Shown here piece by piece: positions 24,118-36,857 of a DNA stretch of 64,000 bases. The stretch covers positions 620,001-684,000 of the forward strand of contig JAACJK010000058.1 of the NCBI GenBank assembly GCA_013368325.1. Direction: 5' to 3'. A program made the position numbers and the translations under genes. How positions within the stretch are numbered: position 1 is the first letter of the stretch; every line of letters begins with the position of its first letter. The notes beneath the pieces are model-generated. The model was not told the origin of the DNA. It made no database searches and saw only the letters and a list, made by a program, of their open reading frames with translations. This DNA is from Ephemerocybe angulata (lineage: Eukaryota > Basidiomycota > Agaricomycetes > Agaricales > Psathyrellaceae).

Positions 24118-27100
24118 ATGAGCTCGACACATTCCATGGATGTCGATGATGACTCCAGGATTGACTTGGACCCCGGCCCTCCAGAAGAGAAGTTCGTTGC
24201 GGGTGCTCCCGACGCCCAACTGGAGGAGGACCTAAATGTTCGTGGACGATGTTATCTGCAGGAACCTTCCACTTACTTTCGTCACTAGAGCGATCTTTTC
24301 GCTGCACTCTCCGGTGACTTCGAATACCTGGGCGAGTTCTACGACTGGACCGCCGATTCTTGGCCGGAAGTACCTGACCCTGAACTCACCATCGAGGGCG
24401 TTGGACGGGTCGACCTTCCACTCACCGAAGAATGCGCGAAGGCAGTTATAGCCAGAGCTGTGCAGGCGCCGTACGGGAAAGGAGAGCTGACCGTTGTCGA
24501 CACCACGGTGAGAGATACCTGGGCGATTGAGCCTTCGAGTATCGTATTCGAGAACGCCGAGTGGGCCAAGTACATCGCAAACACTGTCACGCCGCAAGTC
24601 TGGAAAGCCTTGGGTGTCGCAGCCCCAATCCGCAATGCAAGATGCGAGCTGTACAAGCTCCTGCTGTACCAGACTGGATCCCAGTAAGTCTCCTAATTCT
24701 CGGCGTCTATGATGATGACCTAATTCTGTGCATTAGTTTCCTACCACATCAAGAGTGAGTGCGAGGCTCGTCGTATTGTTATACCCCGGCTAACCTCGCC
24801 CCCAAAAGTACATGCAAGAGCGATGGTATGTTTGCCACTGTGGTCATTGTCCTACCCTCCGACTTCGAGGGGGGAGAAGTCCATCTATCCCATGCGGGCG
24901 AGTCAGTTATCCTCGACGTCGCCGAATATGCTGGAGAGTGCAAAACCTCAATTTTGGCCTGGTACACAGACGTCATCCACGAGGTTAAGCCGGTCACTTC
25001 GGGATATCGACTCGCCTTATCGTACAACCTCATCAGCGACTCCCAGAGTTCAGACCCACTTCCAACGGTACCCTCCATGGACAAGGCGACCGAGCGGCTC
25101 CGTTCCGTCCTGCAGAAGTGGAGGGATGGTGGATATTCGGAGAAGCCGTCGGTTCCCTTCCTCGCCTACATCCTATCTCACATGTATAGCGCCAACGACC
25201 TTGCTCGTGGGGTGCCAGCCTTGAAAGGTTCAGACGCCCACCTCGTGCGCTACCTGTTGCCGGTCGCCGAGAGCCTTGGGTTCTCGGTCTTCATTGCGAA
25301 CCTCCAGCGGGTGGTCAAAGGGACGGTCGATAACCCCGAATCTGGCAACGACCACAAGATAGCACATAACTACCGGGAAGAGCAAGAGATATATCATCTT
25401 ACCCGTATCAGTGACGGTCCACAATTGAAGGTAGGATCGTTCGAGGCTCCAAACGATGTTCTCGTTCCCAAGAACGAGTTTGAGGAGAGTGAACCGGACT
25501 ATGAAGATTACGAAGGGTATACAGGCAACGTAAGTCCTGGCTCCTCGCGCTTCGCTTCCACTTGCTAACCGATGAATGCTGTAAAATAGGAAGGTGGAGA
25601 TTTAGAGCAACGTGAGTTTGAATTTGTCTCTGCTTACTACATCACAGGCTGACATGGCTTAACGTGCCCCTGAATACAGGATATGACCGCTCCGTCCTTA
25701 TCCTTTTCCACAAGAAGGATCAAACCAAGGTCATTTACGCTGTGAAAGGCGCAGAATGGGCGTTGGACCATCTACAGTCGACGTCTTTGGAGCTTAATGC
25801 GGATTTCTTGGTGGCTGCAGTTTTCGAGGAAATGAAGGGACCCGGATATCTGCCCAGAAAAAGGTACGCTGAAACGCTCTTGGCCTGGGCAGTCGACACG
25901 AAGGACCCAGATCTGTGGAACAGAGCCATGCCTTGGGCGACCAGCGGGATCATAAACATCGAAAAACCTATTGCGCTCTTCGGTTTAGACGCAATCAGGC
26001 CAGGGTACGTTACTCGGCAATTGTATGTAAATTCTCCTACTGATGTTCCCTGCAGGCTCACCTTTCATGCGGTATCCGACAAAGAGAGGGGCGAACATAG
26101 AACGCTGGGCTGGACTATGAGATGCATCAAGGAGTATAATTCCCTCGCAGGGGAAGCGGGGCCACCCCCTTGGATTGAGGATCTTAAAAGAGAAGCCGTG
26201 TCTTCCTTCGCACACCCTTCCATGGCTGATATCGAAGCAATCGTCCTCCTGGCCCAAGATTGTGGCCTTCAAGTTCTCTGTGATACGTGAGTCGCCCTTT
26301 TCTGCATCAAAAGGTTTGGGATCACTACTTAACCCGGTTCTTACTCAGGATCATCCCAAAGATCAAGCGCAGTATTTTCCTTGCCGACGAATTCAGATTC
26401 TACAAGACTCTGTACGACAAGTTACAGAAGAGTCGGGATTTGCTGCTGAAGGGCAGCACTGCACTTGACGGCGGGGATGCCCACCCGACACCCTCGGCAT
26501 CATACGAATTAGCACTTTTCTTGTGTGTCGAAGAAGCCTCCAAAGCTTTGGTAGCGCGTTATTCAAAATTCCCACCCTTCCCTCAATACGCAGGCCCCTT
26601 AATAGGAATGACAGACAAGACAGGGGCCGAACACGCACTCAACGACATCCGCTTTGTGATCGAGTCCTCTTTCGCTATGGCGAAGCTGGAGCCATGCACC
26701 CGCCTGCTCTCCTCTCTCCTCGACATCCCTCGCGAGCCAGCTTCCCGAACACCCCAGCGCATCACCTTTCTCATCCCACTGGTTGCCAGTCTAAAGGAGA
26801 TTGCAGGCAAACATGGCATGGACTACTTCGTTCAAGACCCGTTTGCGTCCTTCCTCAGGGACATGACTTCCCTCTATTTGTCGCGCATGCTTTCCGGGCG
26901 AGATGATCGGCCTTCTCTCCCCTTGATGTCAATATCGAACGAGTACGGCTCAGACCGAACCGAGGTCGATGCCTTTATCAATGATCCCTGGCAGGAGGAG
27001 TGGGCACTCACTTCCCTTACCGAGTATTGGGCCGCCAGCCGAGCAAAGAATCCTGAGAAGTGGTACTTCGAAGGTGGCCCGTATGGGGCGGCCAAGCTCA

Positions 27101-27360
27101 ATACCTTGCTTTCGGCGAAATCTGAAATGACGAGCCGTCTGAAGAAGCACTACACGGTGACCATAACGAAGACCCCGCTGTTCATGGAGGCATATAGCTG
27201 GGAGACTCGCTTAGCAGCGGCCAAGGCGTTCTTGGACACTATCGGAGACGAGGAGGGACTGAAGAGGCTGATGGGTGAGAGGTATGACGATGTTTTGAAG
27301 GCGATGGACGGGACACAGGCTTTTATTTACACTGCAGGGGAGCAACATTCTACTGTGTAG
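24118..27360 (+). CDS. 2OG-Fe(II) oxygenase family protein, array copy 5 (active site intact)
   Basis: Eight exons (24118-24237, 24289-24683, 24737-24754, 24809-25529, 25590-25611, 25680-26004, 26056-26286, 26349-27360) give 947 residues. Iron ligands are H176, D178 (HQD) and H235 (VIHEVKP), and the 2OG arginine is R245. The FEGGEVHLSH segment that is frameshifted in copy 3 is whole here. Compared with copies 1 and 2, the first two exons are fused, the exon-9 module is absent, the C-x-C-x2-C cluster is replaced by an unrelated acidic/aromatic stretch, and there is no basic C-terminal tail (it ends GEQHSTV). So copies 3 and 5 form a subclass that may lie elsewhere in the cell or bind other partners. 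It is the intact product of the 4.4-kb tandem duplication. Confidence 0.87.
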
Positions 27361-28061
27361 AATGGGACCTCTATGCAGTGAATCGTATGCGGGCAGCTTT
27401 TAAACGACACTTAATAGTCCCAGTGTAGTAGACATAACCGCGCGGAACAGGTTGGACGAAGAGTACCGCGAACACGCGCTCCATTTGGAGGATATTCTTC
27501 AGCCGCAAGTATCTACTTACCTTTTCTGTGTTCTCAGAAATACACCTACTCCCTGTGTGGTACTGCAGCCTATGCAATGAACCGATCGCTCTCCGTCGTT
27601 ACCAAGTGTATTCCTTTCGGAGGGATCCGCCGCCGGATCAGTCTTTGCGGGGGTGGCAGTGTAGCCGCGCTCATAAGCGCCCAACTCTCCTGGCAGTTAG
27701 CGCTGGCGCATATTCGAGCAACTTTACTCACCCTGAGATCCGACGCTGAAGGTGCGCCATTACCTCCAACTTGAATCCAGCCTGAAACTGCGTCTTGGGT
27801 TTCCTAACACGATCAGCTTTCATTACCCAATTCTGACAGCGAGACGATATGAAAATATGAATGATGGCCGCTTTTTATCTGGCTTGAATACTAATCATGG
27901 TCCTATCTGAGCTAAATGGAGGCGAAGTCGCTGGGAGCGCGCTCGCCGTATAGCGGGTCTTAGAGTTTAAAATGTACTAGGCCAATACTAGGAGCTCCTG
28001 CGCTCGAAATGGGGTGTCACACAAATCCAGCCTGTCACAAGGGACAGCTGTGACAGGTTTC
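27361..28061. other. Intergenic stretch, nothing recognised
   Basis: This holds the 3' flank of copy 5 (similar to that of copy 3 over the first 100 bp or so) and the presumed promoter of copy 6. No open frame of interest. Confidence 0.5.
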
Positions 28062-31000
28062 ATGCGAACAAGTTACAACAAGACAGTTAATTCGGCTCAT
28101 TCTTCAACTTCATCTACCACGACCAAATCTCAAGCTATGTTCAGGAACGTGCAGAGTTCACGAGGTGGCGGGGCAAGTGGGTTGCAGGCAAGTGCATTGG
28201 TAAACAGAGTATAGTGATGATCCCAAATAGACTGACGTTTCTGTAACAGAAGAGCGTCTACGACTTGAATGTCAGTCTCCTTACCTTCCCTTCAAGCCCA
28301 GAACATAACCATCTGCGGCCATTTAGGAAGACTTAGATTCAGCATTGTATGAAGAACTGGGAAATCCAACTGGTATCCGCGTCCCTTGGGCAACGGAAAC
28401 GCCTGACGTACGGACCGTTCTGCTGAGGTGGAAAGGTGGATCATACTATGAGCTCCCGGACCCACCGCTCCTCGGTTACATGCTTTCGAACCAATATGAA
28501 GAGAACGACATCAAGAATGGCACAGAAATTCTCGAGGGAAAGGACGCGCGACTTGTTTCACGCGTGCTCCCACTTGCCGCGGAACTTGGGTTCACCGTTT
28601 GCCTGGCGGCTGCCCTCAAGTCTGACAATGGGTGGGCCGATGATGACTACGATTCAGAGTCGGACGACTACCACCATGTTGTCGAGTTCCCGCCCGATAT
28701 TCTGCGGGGTGAGGATCCGGAGGTGCAGGTGTCGAATGTTGTCTGCATCAGTTGCGAGGGCGGTGACGGTCCCAGGGACATGGGCATCGGCGAATTCGAA
28801 TTTGACGATGAGTTGCTCGTGCCACGCGACGCCTTCGACAGCATCGAGCCATGTGAGATCTCGTATAAAAGGAGCAGGGGTAATGTAAGTGTGTTTTGAA
28901 CATTCTTCGTTGAAAGGTTCTCATTGACCCCCACCATAAAACAGGAGCGCGGACACTTGATGCGGTTTAAGTCGCCCTTGAAGAGTCATGTATGCCATTT
29001 CGCTGATTTTCGTCAATTCAAAGTTTGGAAGGGAACTCTTCTCCTACTTTTCCGCAAGGAAGATGAGGCCGAGGTCTTAATGTCTATGGGAGGATCCTCT
29101 GCCGTGCTGCGTAACTTAAAGGCAACAAACACCCCGACCCCCTCTGCCGAGAAGCTTGTGGACTCCGTGCTCGCAAATCTAGACAACAGTAGCGACGCCC
29201 TTGCTATTCTCGAACACGCTGTTGCTTGGAAACATCTTGATACCTGGCTCAAAGCCATCGTGCATATTGACGCCACTCCAGAAAACGTCGACGATGTGCT
29301 TCGGGGCGCATTCCAGGTCTTTGCCTTGGAGGCCGTCAGACCTGGGTGAGTTTTCGAGGTCAGTTTGATTTATCTGCGTTCCAGTCTAAACTGCACCACT
29401 AGAATCACGCAGCTCGTAAAACGATGCACGATGCTTCAACGTCAACTAGCGATCATCAAAGCGGTCGTAACACACTCTGGAGAGCAGGGCGTCAACGCTG
29501 CATGGGTGGAAGATCTGGCCAAGGACGCTCTTTCCTCGTATGCAGCAGCCGATATTGCCGATGTCCCGACACTGGTTCAAATTGCTGGTGGTGAAAGTAT
29601 GACTATACTCCAATTGGAGTATGTGTCCTCTCGTAGGCTTATATTCGTGCCCACCACTGACCAAAACTTTCTCATAGTGTCCTTCCACGACTCCGTTCAA
29701 AGCCAGGAACTTTCGATTTCCATGTGGTGCTGGCGAAAGCTTTGTGCGAGCGTGCGCAACCGACTGGCGAAATGAACTGTGAAGGGAATCCGGTAATCAG
29801 TGAGACCGTCCTACGCCAATGCATTCTAGGCGCCATCGCACAATGGCAGTACCCGGTACCAAGGGCCCCAGGCCTAACCACAAGAATCAAGGTGCAACGT
29901 ATCGAGCAACTGGTATCACTCATATTTGATAGTCAGGACACTGGGTTATGCGACAACTTGTTCAAAGCTGTTCCTACGGGGCACCGGATGGATGTCATAA
30001 CCGCTATAAAGGGCCATCTAGAAAATGAGGTTCCCAACTGGGCGAAGGATCTCGTGGTGGAGGCGCTTTCGACATACACTGCACCAGCTGTATCAGACGT
30101 GCCAACTCTTTCGTGGATAGCGCAAGTGATGGGAGCGAAACCCATTTTCGAGATGTACGCGTCTTGCTCCTCGACTCCGAAATGTTTAGCTAACTTTTCG
30201 CAGGGTCGTACAGAAGGTCCCTGTCACTGGGACCTACGAATTCCTCATTGCGCTAGCGAGTTCATTACACGACATGCGCTCTGCTCCATCAACTGAGGAC
30301 TCGGTCGCCGCAGGCCAGCAACAAGCGGAGCTCGCACGCACGATCCGCCATTGCATATCAGTCGCCATCCCGCAGTGGGAAGTAGGCGTTGAAATCCCTC
30401 AGCAGGTCCGGAGCTTCCACGGTATCTTCGACATTCCTGTTTACTACAATGGCGTTGGACCCAACCCAAAGGCCGACCGCATTATCGATCTCATCGAACT
30501 CTGCTTTAAGATCGGCGATTTGGCGCCACTCACCACTCTCCTTGAAAACCTTTTGCAGATCCCAGCAAAGACGACGGTCCACGACAGGTTCAGGGTGTTA
30601 TACAAACCCCTCGTGGCTCGTCTGAAAGCGACTTTGACGGGGCTCGGCCAGAGCATGGCTCTCGAACCATTCAAATCGTTCTTCAAAAACGTTATTTCGC
30701 TATATTTTGCCCGCATCTTGGGGATTGTACCAGCGTTTCCACCTCCCACTCTCCCAGACACCGTCATTGGATGCGGGTGCTCCCATTGCGAGCAAATCAC
30801 CCCCTGGATTTCGAGGTCCACAGCCAAGCTCGCCTTCCAGGCCGTACAACAGACGCGTACGCACATTGAAGGCCAGATCACAAGGGCGAGGATCAGCCAT
30901 CTGGTCCGTATGGCTACGGATGCGACTGGACGGCCTTACACGCTCGTGGTTACCAAGGTCCCGGAGCTTGAAGCTGCTTTAGTATGGAGGGATGCTCAAG

Positions 31001-31263
31001 CGTTGGCTAAGCGGTTCATGGAGAGCGTTGCGGACGATGACGCAATGAAGGCGATTATGCAGGAGAGGTACCAGGATGCGATGGATGCTCTGAGTGGGGT
31101 GAAGGTGTTTGTTCTTGGCGATATGATCCCATGTGAAGAAACTTCACGGGTAGTACCTGGTGCGGATGGTCTTGTTGCGCCTGTCGCGGGTGTAAAGCGC
31201 AAGCAGCCTGCGGATGGTCGTATCGCGCCTGCCGCGGGTGTCAAGCGCAAGCAGCCGTCTTAA
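28062..31263 (+). CDS. Array copy 6, oxygenase domain cleanly deleted in frame
   Basis: Seven exons (28062-28199, 28250-28270, 28327-28884, 28945-29345, 29403-29618, 29678-30154, 30204-31263) give about 956 residues. The leader and the small second exon (KSVYDLN, compare EEYDGDLN in copy 2) are kept. Exon 3 starts like the oxygenase exon (EDLDSALYEEL against DDLHDALSGDF), then jumps straight to the segment after the domain (VLLRWKGGSYYELPDPPL). About 250 residues with every iron ligand are gone, without loss of frame. The exon-9 module, a GCGCSHCEQ cluster and two KRKQP tails remain. The intron around the 22-nt exon has become coding sequence. The start ATG is the first suitable one; the leader is weakly conserved. 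A non-catalytic protein is inferred. Confidence 0.68.
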
Positions 31264-33032
31264 GCGCGCGCTTATTGGACTGATAGCGATCGTGATCTTT
31301 CCTTTCCTTTCCTTTCCTTTCGTGTCGACTGTAGTCTGTTTCGTGCAGCCTTTCGTTGCTTCTTGATATTCTTTTTATCGATGTACCGCATGCGAGATCC
31401 CTTGGTCAACTCATTCCGTCGCTGTCTCGTAGACGGGTCATAAGTGGCCTCAACGGTAAAAGCAATGAAACACACCGCACTACACAATACCACACCTACC
31501 GCTTAGTACTTACGGAGGCAAAGAACATTCATGCAACCTCCCTTGCAGAACGCGCTCACCTTTGAAGCAACTCTTGCGAGTAGTACCAGCGTTGCCGATG
31601 AGCGATGAGGAGGACCCGGCACAAGCTCGGCATGCTGGTCAAAGAGACGGCGGCCGTCCGGAACAAGTTAAGGTCGGGACTCGGCATGACGCAATGGCTC
31701 GGATCATCTGCGCGCGGGGGCGGGGGTGGCTGTGGCATCGGCATCGGCATAGGCGCCCATCAGCAAGCAGCCTCTCTCAGCGAGCAGGCTCGATACGAGC
31801 TCGATAAGCACCTGGTCTCGCTGAAATGGGCGTTCGTGGGCTCTCAATGGAGGTGAGTTCCAGTAGCTTTCCGAGATACAACTCGCAGCTGAGGTCCATC
31901 CGGATTCTGTGCATAATCAGCCATGACAACCCCAGCTCTCTCAATTCTTTTTGTCCTTTTCCTTCGTTCGGTGGCAGATTCTCAGCCACAGGAAGCCACA
32001 GGAGGACATACTACGATTGACATACGACATACTGCGCCCGCCGGGCAGCCACACGGAACTTGCAATCGTCGTCGATGCCCGAATGGGTAGGTGTGGCGGT
32101 CTGGTGCGAGCATCGAGGCGAGCCTTTTTGGTGCTGGGCGCACAGTCGAGTGCAGGCGGAGGGTATAGAGGATCAGGGCTGTCATTTGCGGGGTGCCGTT
32201 CGCTTCCCCCTGCTTCCCCTCTGCGTCACTCTGCCGTTTGCCAAGTAGACGCACGTTGAACTTGGTGGGTCAGGAAGCGCGGAAGCCCTCACGGAGCCTC
32301 ACGGTCGCAGATAGAGGGCTTCTGGGGCTTCGCGATGGTGCCAAGGAAGGCTAGGGTTGCGAGCTGTGATAGTGGTTAGTGTTCCAATCATGTTCTCTCG
32401 TAACTCGTAACTTACCCGGAACCGGGGTGGATGATGCCTTCAAGTTTCACCATCGTGCCGACATGGGATTGCGCGTCCATATCACAGACCAAACCAAGTA
32501 AGAGGAGGGTGAAGGTGCTCAAACGCTTGGTCCCTCCTTATTCGGCGAATTCTCAAGAGAAGAGTGCCACAGAAGCCCGAGCTAGCACGGCCAAGCCCTT
32601 GGTAGTCCACCTTCAATTAATGTCGGGCAGCCAAGCGCCTATGCCATTGATGGGTGGTAGTGCTATTTATAGCTTGAGATAACGAGCAACTTCCTCTAAG
32701 AGCGACGGTCGATTGGGACGGACTCATCCACTGCGGACGTGATGTGATAGAAATATGTCAGAAACCTATTCTTACAAAGTATCTGAGCACCCCATGACCA
32801 GGGCAATTGCGGTTGCTACGCTTTTGGCTTCGGAGCCAGTCCATCGACGGCATAGGCGGAACTTCCATCATCCACGTTCTTCAGTAAGGAAATCGCAATG
32901 CAAGCCGAGTGCGAGATGGGATCTGGCTCAAGGTTTAAATATGAGGGAGCCACCGTGGCCCCAGTTCCGCTCCCCTTTCCTCCCTCTGACGCGTCGGCTC
33001 TACACACTCCTCGACCCTGATACGAATGATAA
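31264..33032. other. Intergenic stretch with a (CTTTC) microsatellite
   Basis: A TTTCC microsatellite of about five units sits at 31297-31322. Open frames at 31605-31856 and 31951-32259 (plus) have no recognisable domain, and I could not link them into a gene. No array-related sequence was seen. Confidence 0.4.
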
Positions 33033-36000
33033 ATGGGAGCGCAAACGCTGCTGCACCAAGTCGACGCCGCGATGGTCAAGCCAAATATCCCCAAACAGGG
33101 ACTCGGTCACAGCGGTGCCGTCCATGTCGTTTTTGATTACAAGTGCGTATTTCATCCTCTGCTTTCTCCCCCCAACTGCCCCCGGAACTTCGTCCTAACC
33201 ACCCCTACAGTGCCCCAAATACCTGCTCTTACCCCCGCGACTCGTACTGCTACAAGAGCCCAGCCAAAGCAGCGACCAGCAGGGGAGCCCCGGCCGAGAC
33301 ATCACCCGCCGTCGTCGTCGATAAGGACACCCCAACGAAACCAGTGCCCCCAGCCCAGACCAAAGCTGCATTTACCCTCGACCCACCTTCGATGCTTCGG
33401 AATGGGTTCTCGAAACTCTCCTTGAACGGTCCTGAAGACCACGGACAACCACAACCACCCTCGACGTCGCCACCTGCGGAGCCGCTCGTATGGGATTGGG
33501 ACATTGAACACGAGGATCGGAGGCGCGAGCGCGCGTATGACGCAGCTTTGCGCGACACGATGCCCTTTGAGGTCGACAGGCGGCTGCTCAAGGACGTCGT
33601 AAGGGAGAAGATGGGCGCGGAGGTGGGGCGTATCAAGTTTCTGAGCGCAGGTGCGTCTCCCGGTTCTTTCGTCATTGTCGCGCGTTGAGCCATTTGTATA
33701 GGAACATTCCACAAGGTAATTGACATTCCTGCTATTTCATTCCCGTTGGTGGTCGTGGAGCATGAGCTGTGTGGGCTGTGCGTCGACGGGATAGGGTTTG
33801 GGACTAGTGAAAGGGAACCGAAGGCCAAGTTGAGGCCAAGGACGCCTAAGCCCGGCGTGTAGAGCTATTGTTTCTGCCAGGCAGCGGCGATGAACGTGCC
33901 TCCAACCAACGTGCTTGGCTTGGTACGAGACCTCGTAACAGACGGTCAGAATGCGAATGCCTACCCCGCCCTGCTCAACCGAGCTTCGAACTCCCCTGTC
34001 TCTATTCTTGCCCCAGTTGCTTATGATGAGTCCATACTGATGTTGATCGTCGTCTATAGGCCTACCTCGTCACCCTCGTCAATCGCGAAGATCTCGTTGC
34101 GCGGGTCGCGCGTCGATTTATGCCCCGTCTCAAGACCGAATCGGAGGTCGCCACAGTCAGCTATCTTAGAGAAAAGACGACCGTACCGGTACCCAGGATA
34201 TACCACTATGACTCGAACCCGTATAACAGGTTAGGCGGGGAGTTTATTTTGATGTCGAAGGTAAGTTTCTAGCCGTGTCCTTGGTTTGGTCTGTCCGTGT
34301 TGGCGGAGTTCCGGTGAGATTGGGGTTGTTGTCCTCGGACCGATACGACTCAGGCTTCGAGCTGAGGCTCAAAAAGGTTTTGACCCTCGATTCCTCATTC
34401 GAGTTGAAGTGGATGTTCGGAAGGGTGTCGGGACCGGTATTCCGTAAGGCGAACCAGGGTAGAGGGCTCGCAGCATGGTCGATTTCTGTGTTGGGTGGAA
34501 CGAACGCCGTATCGTGGGATTGAGGCTGGATGGGACGAAACTGCCTTGATATTGCCCACTGTGGCTGGACTCGACCCACAGAACAGATAGCCGCCCAAGC
34601 TCCCCTTGCTTCGAAGTCCATCGCGAAGGCGTCTTAGATAAGATTTCTACCAGTGCCCATTTTGATCTGCACTTCTCGTTCTCGTTAGAACCATGACTAA
34701 CCGCGAAATTATCGTTCGTACCTTCCAGGCACCCGGCATCCCGCTGTCGAAAGTCTACCACGGCCTTCCGTACAGCGATCTTACGAAACTCGTCAAGAAC
34801 CTCGCAAGCCTCGTCATCCAGCTCTTCGCGCACCGCTTCACCGACATAGGCTCCCTCTATTTCGGGCCCGACCCGCGCAGGGAAGCCATGGCCTCCGGGA
34901 CCCCGACGCCCAAAGCCGCGCTGAACCACTACTCCGGGTTCCCGTTCTCGCCTACGCTGGGACCGCTGACGAGGACGCCGTCCATGCAGAGCGTGCATAC
35001 GGTGACGCATGAGTACCACGTCGGGCCTATCATATCGTGGCCGTTCTTTGGGAGTAATAGGGGGGAGCTCGCGCATCCGACGGAGCTCAATCGCGGGCCG
35101 TGGGCGAGCACCTCGTCGTATTTGGATTCGTGCGTGCAGAGGGAGATCGATGGTGTCCTGCGGGAAAACGCCGGCAGCGCCGCGCCGCACCGCCTGCATC
35201 TGGATCCGGACGAGATTCTGTCCTCGCGGCATCATAAGCTAAGGGCGGTGCCCGGGGACGAGAGCGACGACAGTGACGAGTATGATTTGGAGGAGAGTGA
35301 GGAGGAGTGGGAGGGCCCGGGCTCGGCGATGTATCGCGATTATAGGAGGAATCAGCGGAGTACGTTTTTGGTGGCGCATTTGACGCAGAGGGAGGAGGCG
35401 GTGAGGAGGGAGATGGGGAGGTGGAAGTTTTTGATGGGGAGGTTGGTGCAGACGGTGCAGAAGGAGGGGAAGAGGGAGGAGTTTGGGTTGGATTGTCATG
35501 ATTTGAGTTTGGAGAATGTGTTTGTGGATGCGGAGGATCATACGAAGATTGTGAGTGGCGGAGACGCAGGTTTCTTTTCTCTCATATTCTCAAGTTAATG
35601 CTGATGCTAATGGTATTGGTCGTCTCGTCTAGACTTGTGTGATTGACTGGGAGTCTACGACGACGAGGCCGCTCTGGGCATCCGCGCATGTACCCGCGTG
35701 CTTCCAGTCCTCGCCGTTCGTCTCCAAACTCTTCCGCAAAGCCATCGCCGAGCTCCCTTCCGACCCCAACTTCCGCATCCCCTCGCCTCCAACACAGCGG
35801 CACAAAACCATAGATCCGACGCAGCTGTGCAACGAGTGGCTGTACTACGAGGCGGCGGGGGCGCGCGTGCGGATGGGGCACCGGTGCGCGGAGTGGGATG
35901 GGTGGGAGGAGGGGCTTGTGGAGAGTATTATTGGGCCGGAGGAGTTGGAGGCGGAGTGGTTTAAGGTCGGGAATGGGGAGTATGATCATGAGGCGTTGAA

Positions 36001-36430
36001 GGCGATGATTGCGAGTCCGGGGCATGGGGAGGAGGGGGAGGTTGGGTTGGAGGCGTCGTTGTCGTCGAATGGTGGTGGGTTACGGGTGAATGGGAAAGTA
36101 AATGGGAATGGGAATGGAAGGGGTGCGGGGGCTGGGAGGGGTGGTGCGGCGGGGAGGGGGAAGGCGGCGGTTATGGCGAAGCTGGCGACGGGGAAGTTGC
36201 CGTTTATTGCGGAGGAGACGCAGAAGGAGAGGTTGTTGAATCAGACGGGGGATATATGTGGGGGGAGGGGAGGCGAGCTTGGGAGAAGGTTGGAGGCGTG
36301 GTTGACGGATACGGGGGGGAATGAGGTCGATGGGACGATTAAGAAGTGGAATGGGGAGGAGGGAGAGGGGGATGAGGTTGTGCTGCATCATGTTGGGGAG
36401 TCAACGGGTTTTGGGGTTGTTGGGCGATAG
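33033..36430 (+). CDS. Kinase-like protein of the aminoglycoside phosphotransferase (APH) family
   Basis: Six exons (33033-33142, 33211-33650, 33702-33715, 34060-34260, 34729-35550, 35633-36430) keep the frame and give 794 residues. The third exon has only 14 nt. After a proline-rich N-terminal region comes the kinase-like N-lobe (GTFHKAYLV, then VARVARRF and VPRIYHYD). The catalytic loop is CHDLSLENVFV (H512, D513, N518) and the metal-binding segment is VIDWE (D534), as in APH/choline-kinase-fold enzymes. Acidic (DDSDEYDLEESEEEWE) and Gly/Asn-rich inserts are basidiomycete-like decorations. Introns of 344 and 468 nt are long for this genome. The substrate is unknown; many fungi hold dozens of such genes. 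It interrupts the array between copies 6 and 7 and shows no relation to it. Confidence 0.85.
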
Positions 36431-36857
36431 ACGCCTGCTCGACCTTTCTTTCACAGGCTTTGGTTGCTTTGGTTGGTTGGTTCGCTTTCTTGGCATCTTA
36501 TGCAGTGTCCTATCATGTCATGTTTCGCTTTCTCTATAGGTGTATTTTGTATATAGTTTCGTGCATTTTCTGTTAGATTCGGGACCCTGTTTTGCTTCGT
36601 GTTCTACTCCATACGCGTTCAATACTCGCATTGTATATAGTTTCGATGTCGTTCGTTATAGTTGCGACTCGGTTATCCTTATGACCCCAGATATCCGGCA
36701 TCCACCTGCGCTTTTTCAGGTATTACTCGTTTCGTTTGAAGGTTCAGAACAAATTCAGAAGGTGGGGAGTGAGGATGATGGAGAAGGAATTTGGATGTGT
36801 GTACATACGTGTGAAATAGGTTAGGACAGCGGCGATACGTTGAAATCGGATGTCTTA

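Larger units (their letters stand above)
23031..27440 (+). repeat. Segmental duplication, right unit
   Basis: This is the partner of 15682-20100: copy-2-like relic, promoter, copy 5 and 3' flank. The flanks of copies 3, 4 and 5 all share a tract like CGGAACAGGTTGGATGAAG (near 20070, 23013 and 27440), a likely crossover point. Confidence 0.75.

Noticed and set aside
31605..32259. Open frames with a Gly-rich tract and a helical stretch between copy 6 and the kinase gene
   Set aside because: Could not be joined into a plausible gene and match nothing I recognise.
33716..34059. Possible alternative coding continuation after the 14-nt exon (VIDIPAISF...)
   Set aside because: It reaches a stop and lacks the kinase N-lobe sequence that resumes at 34060, so it is treated as an intron.
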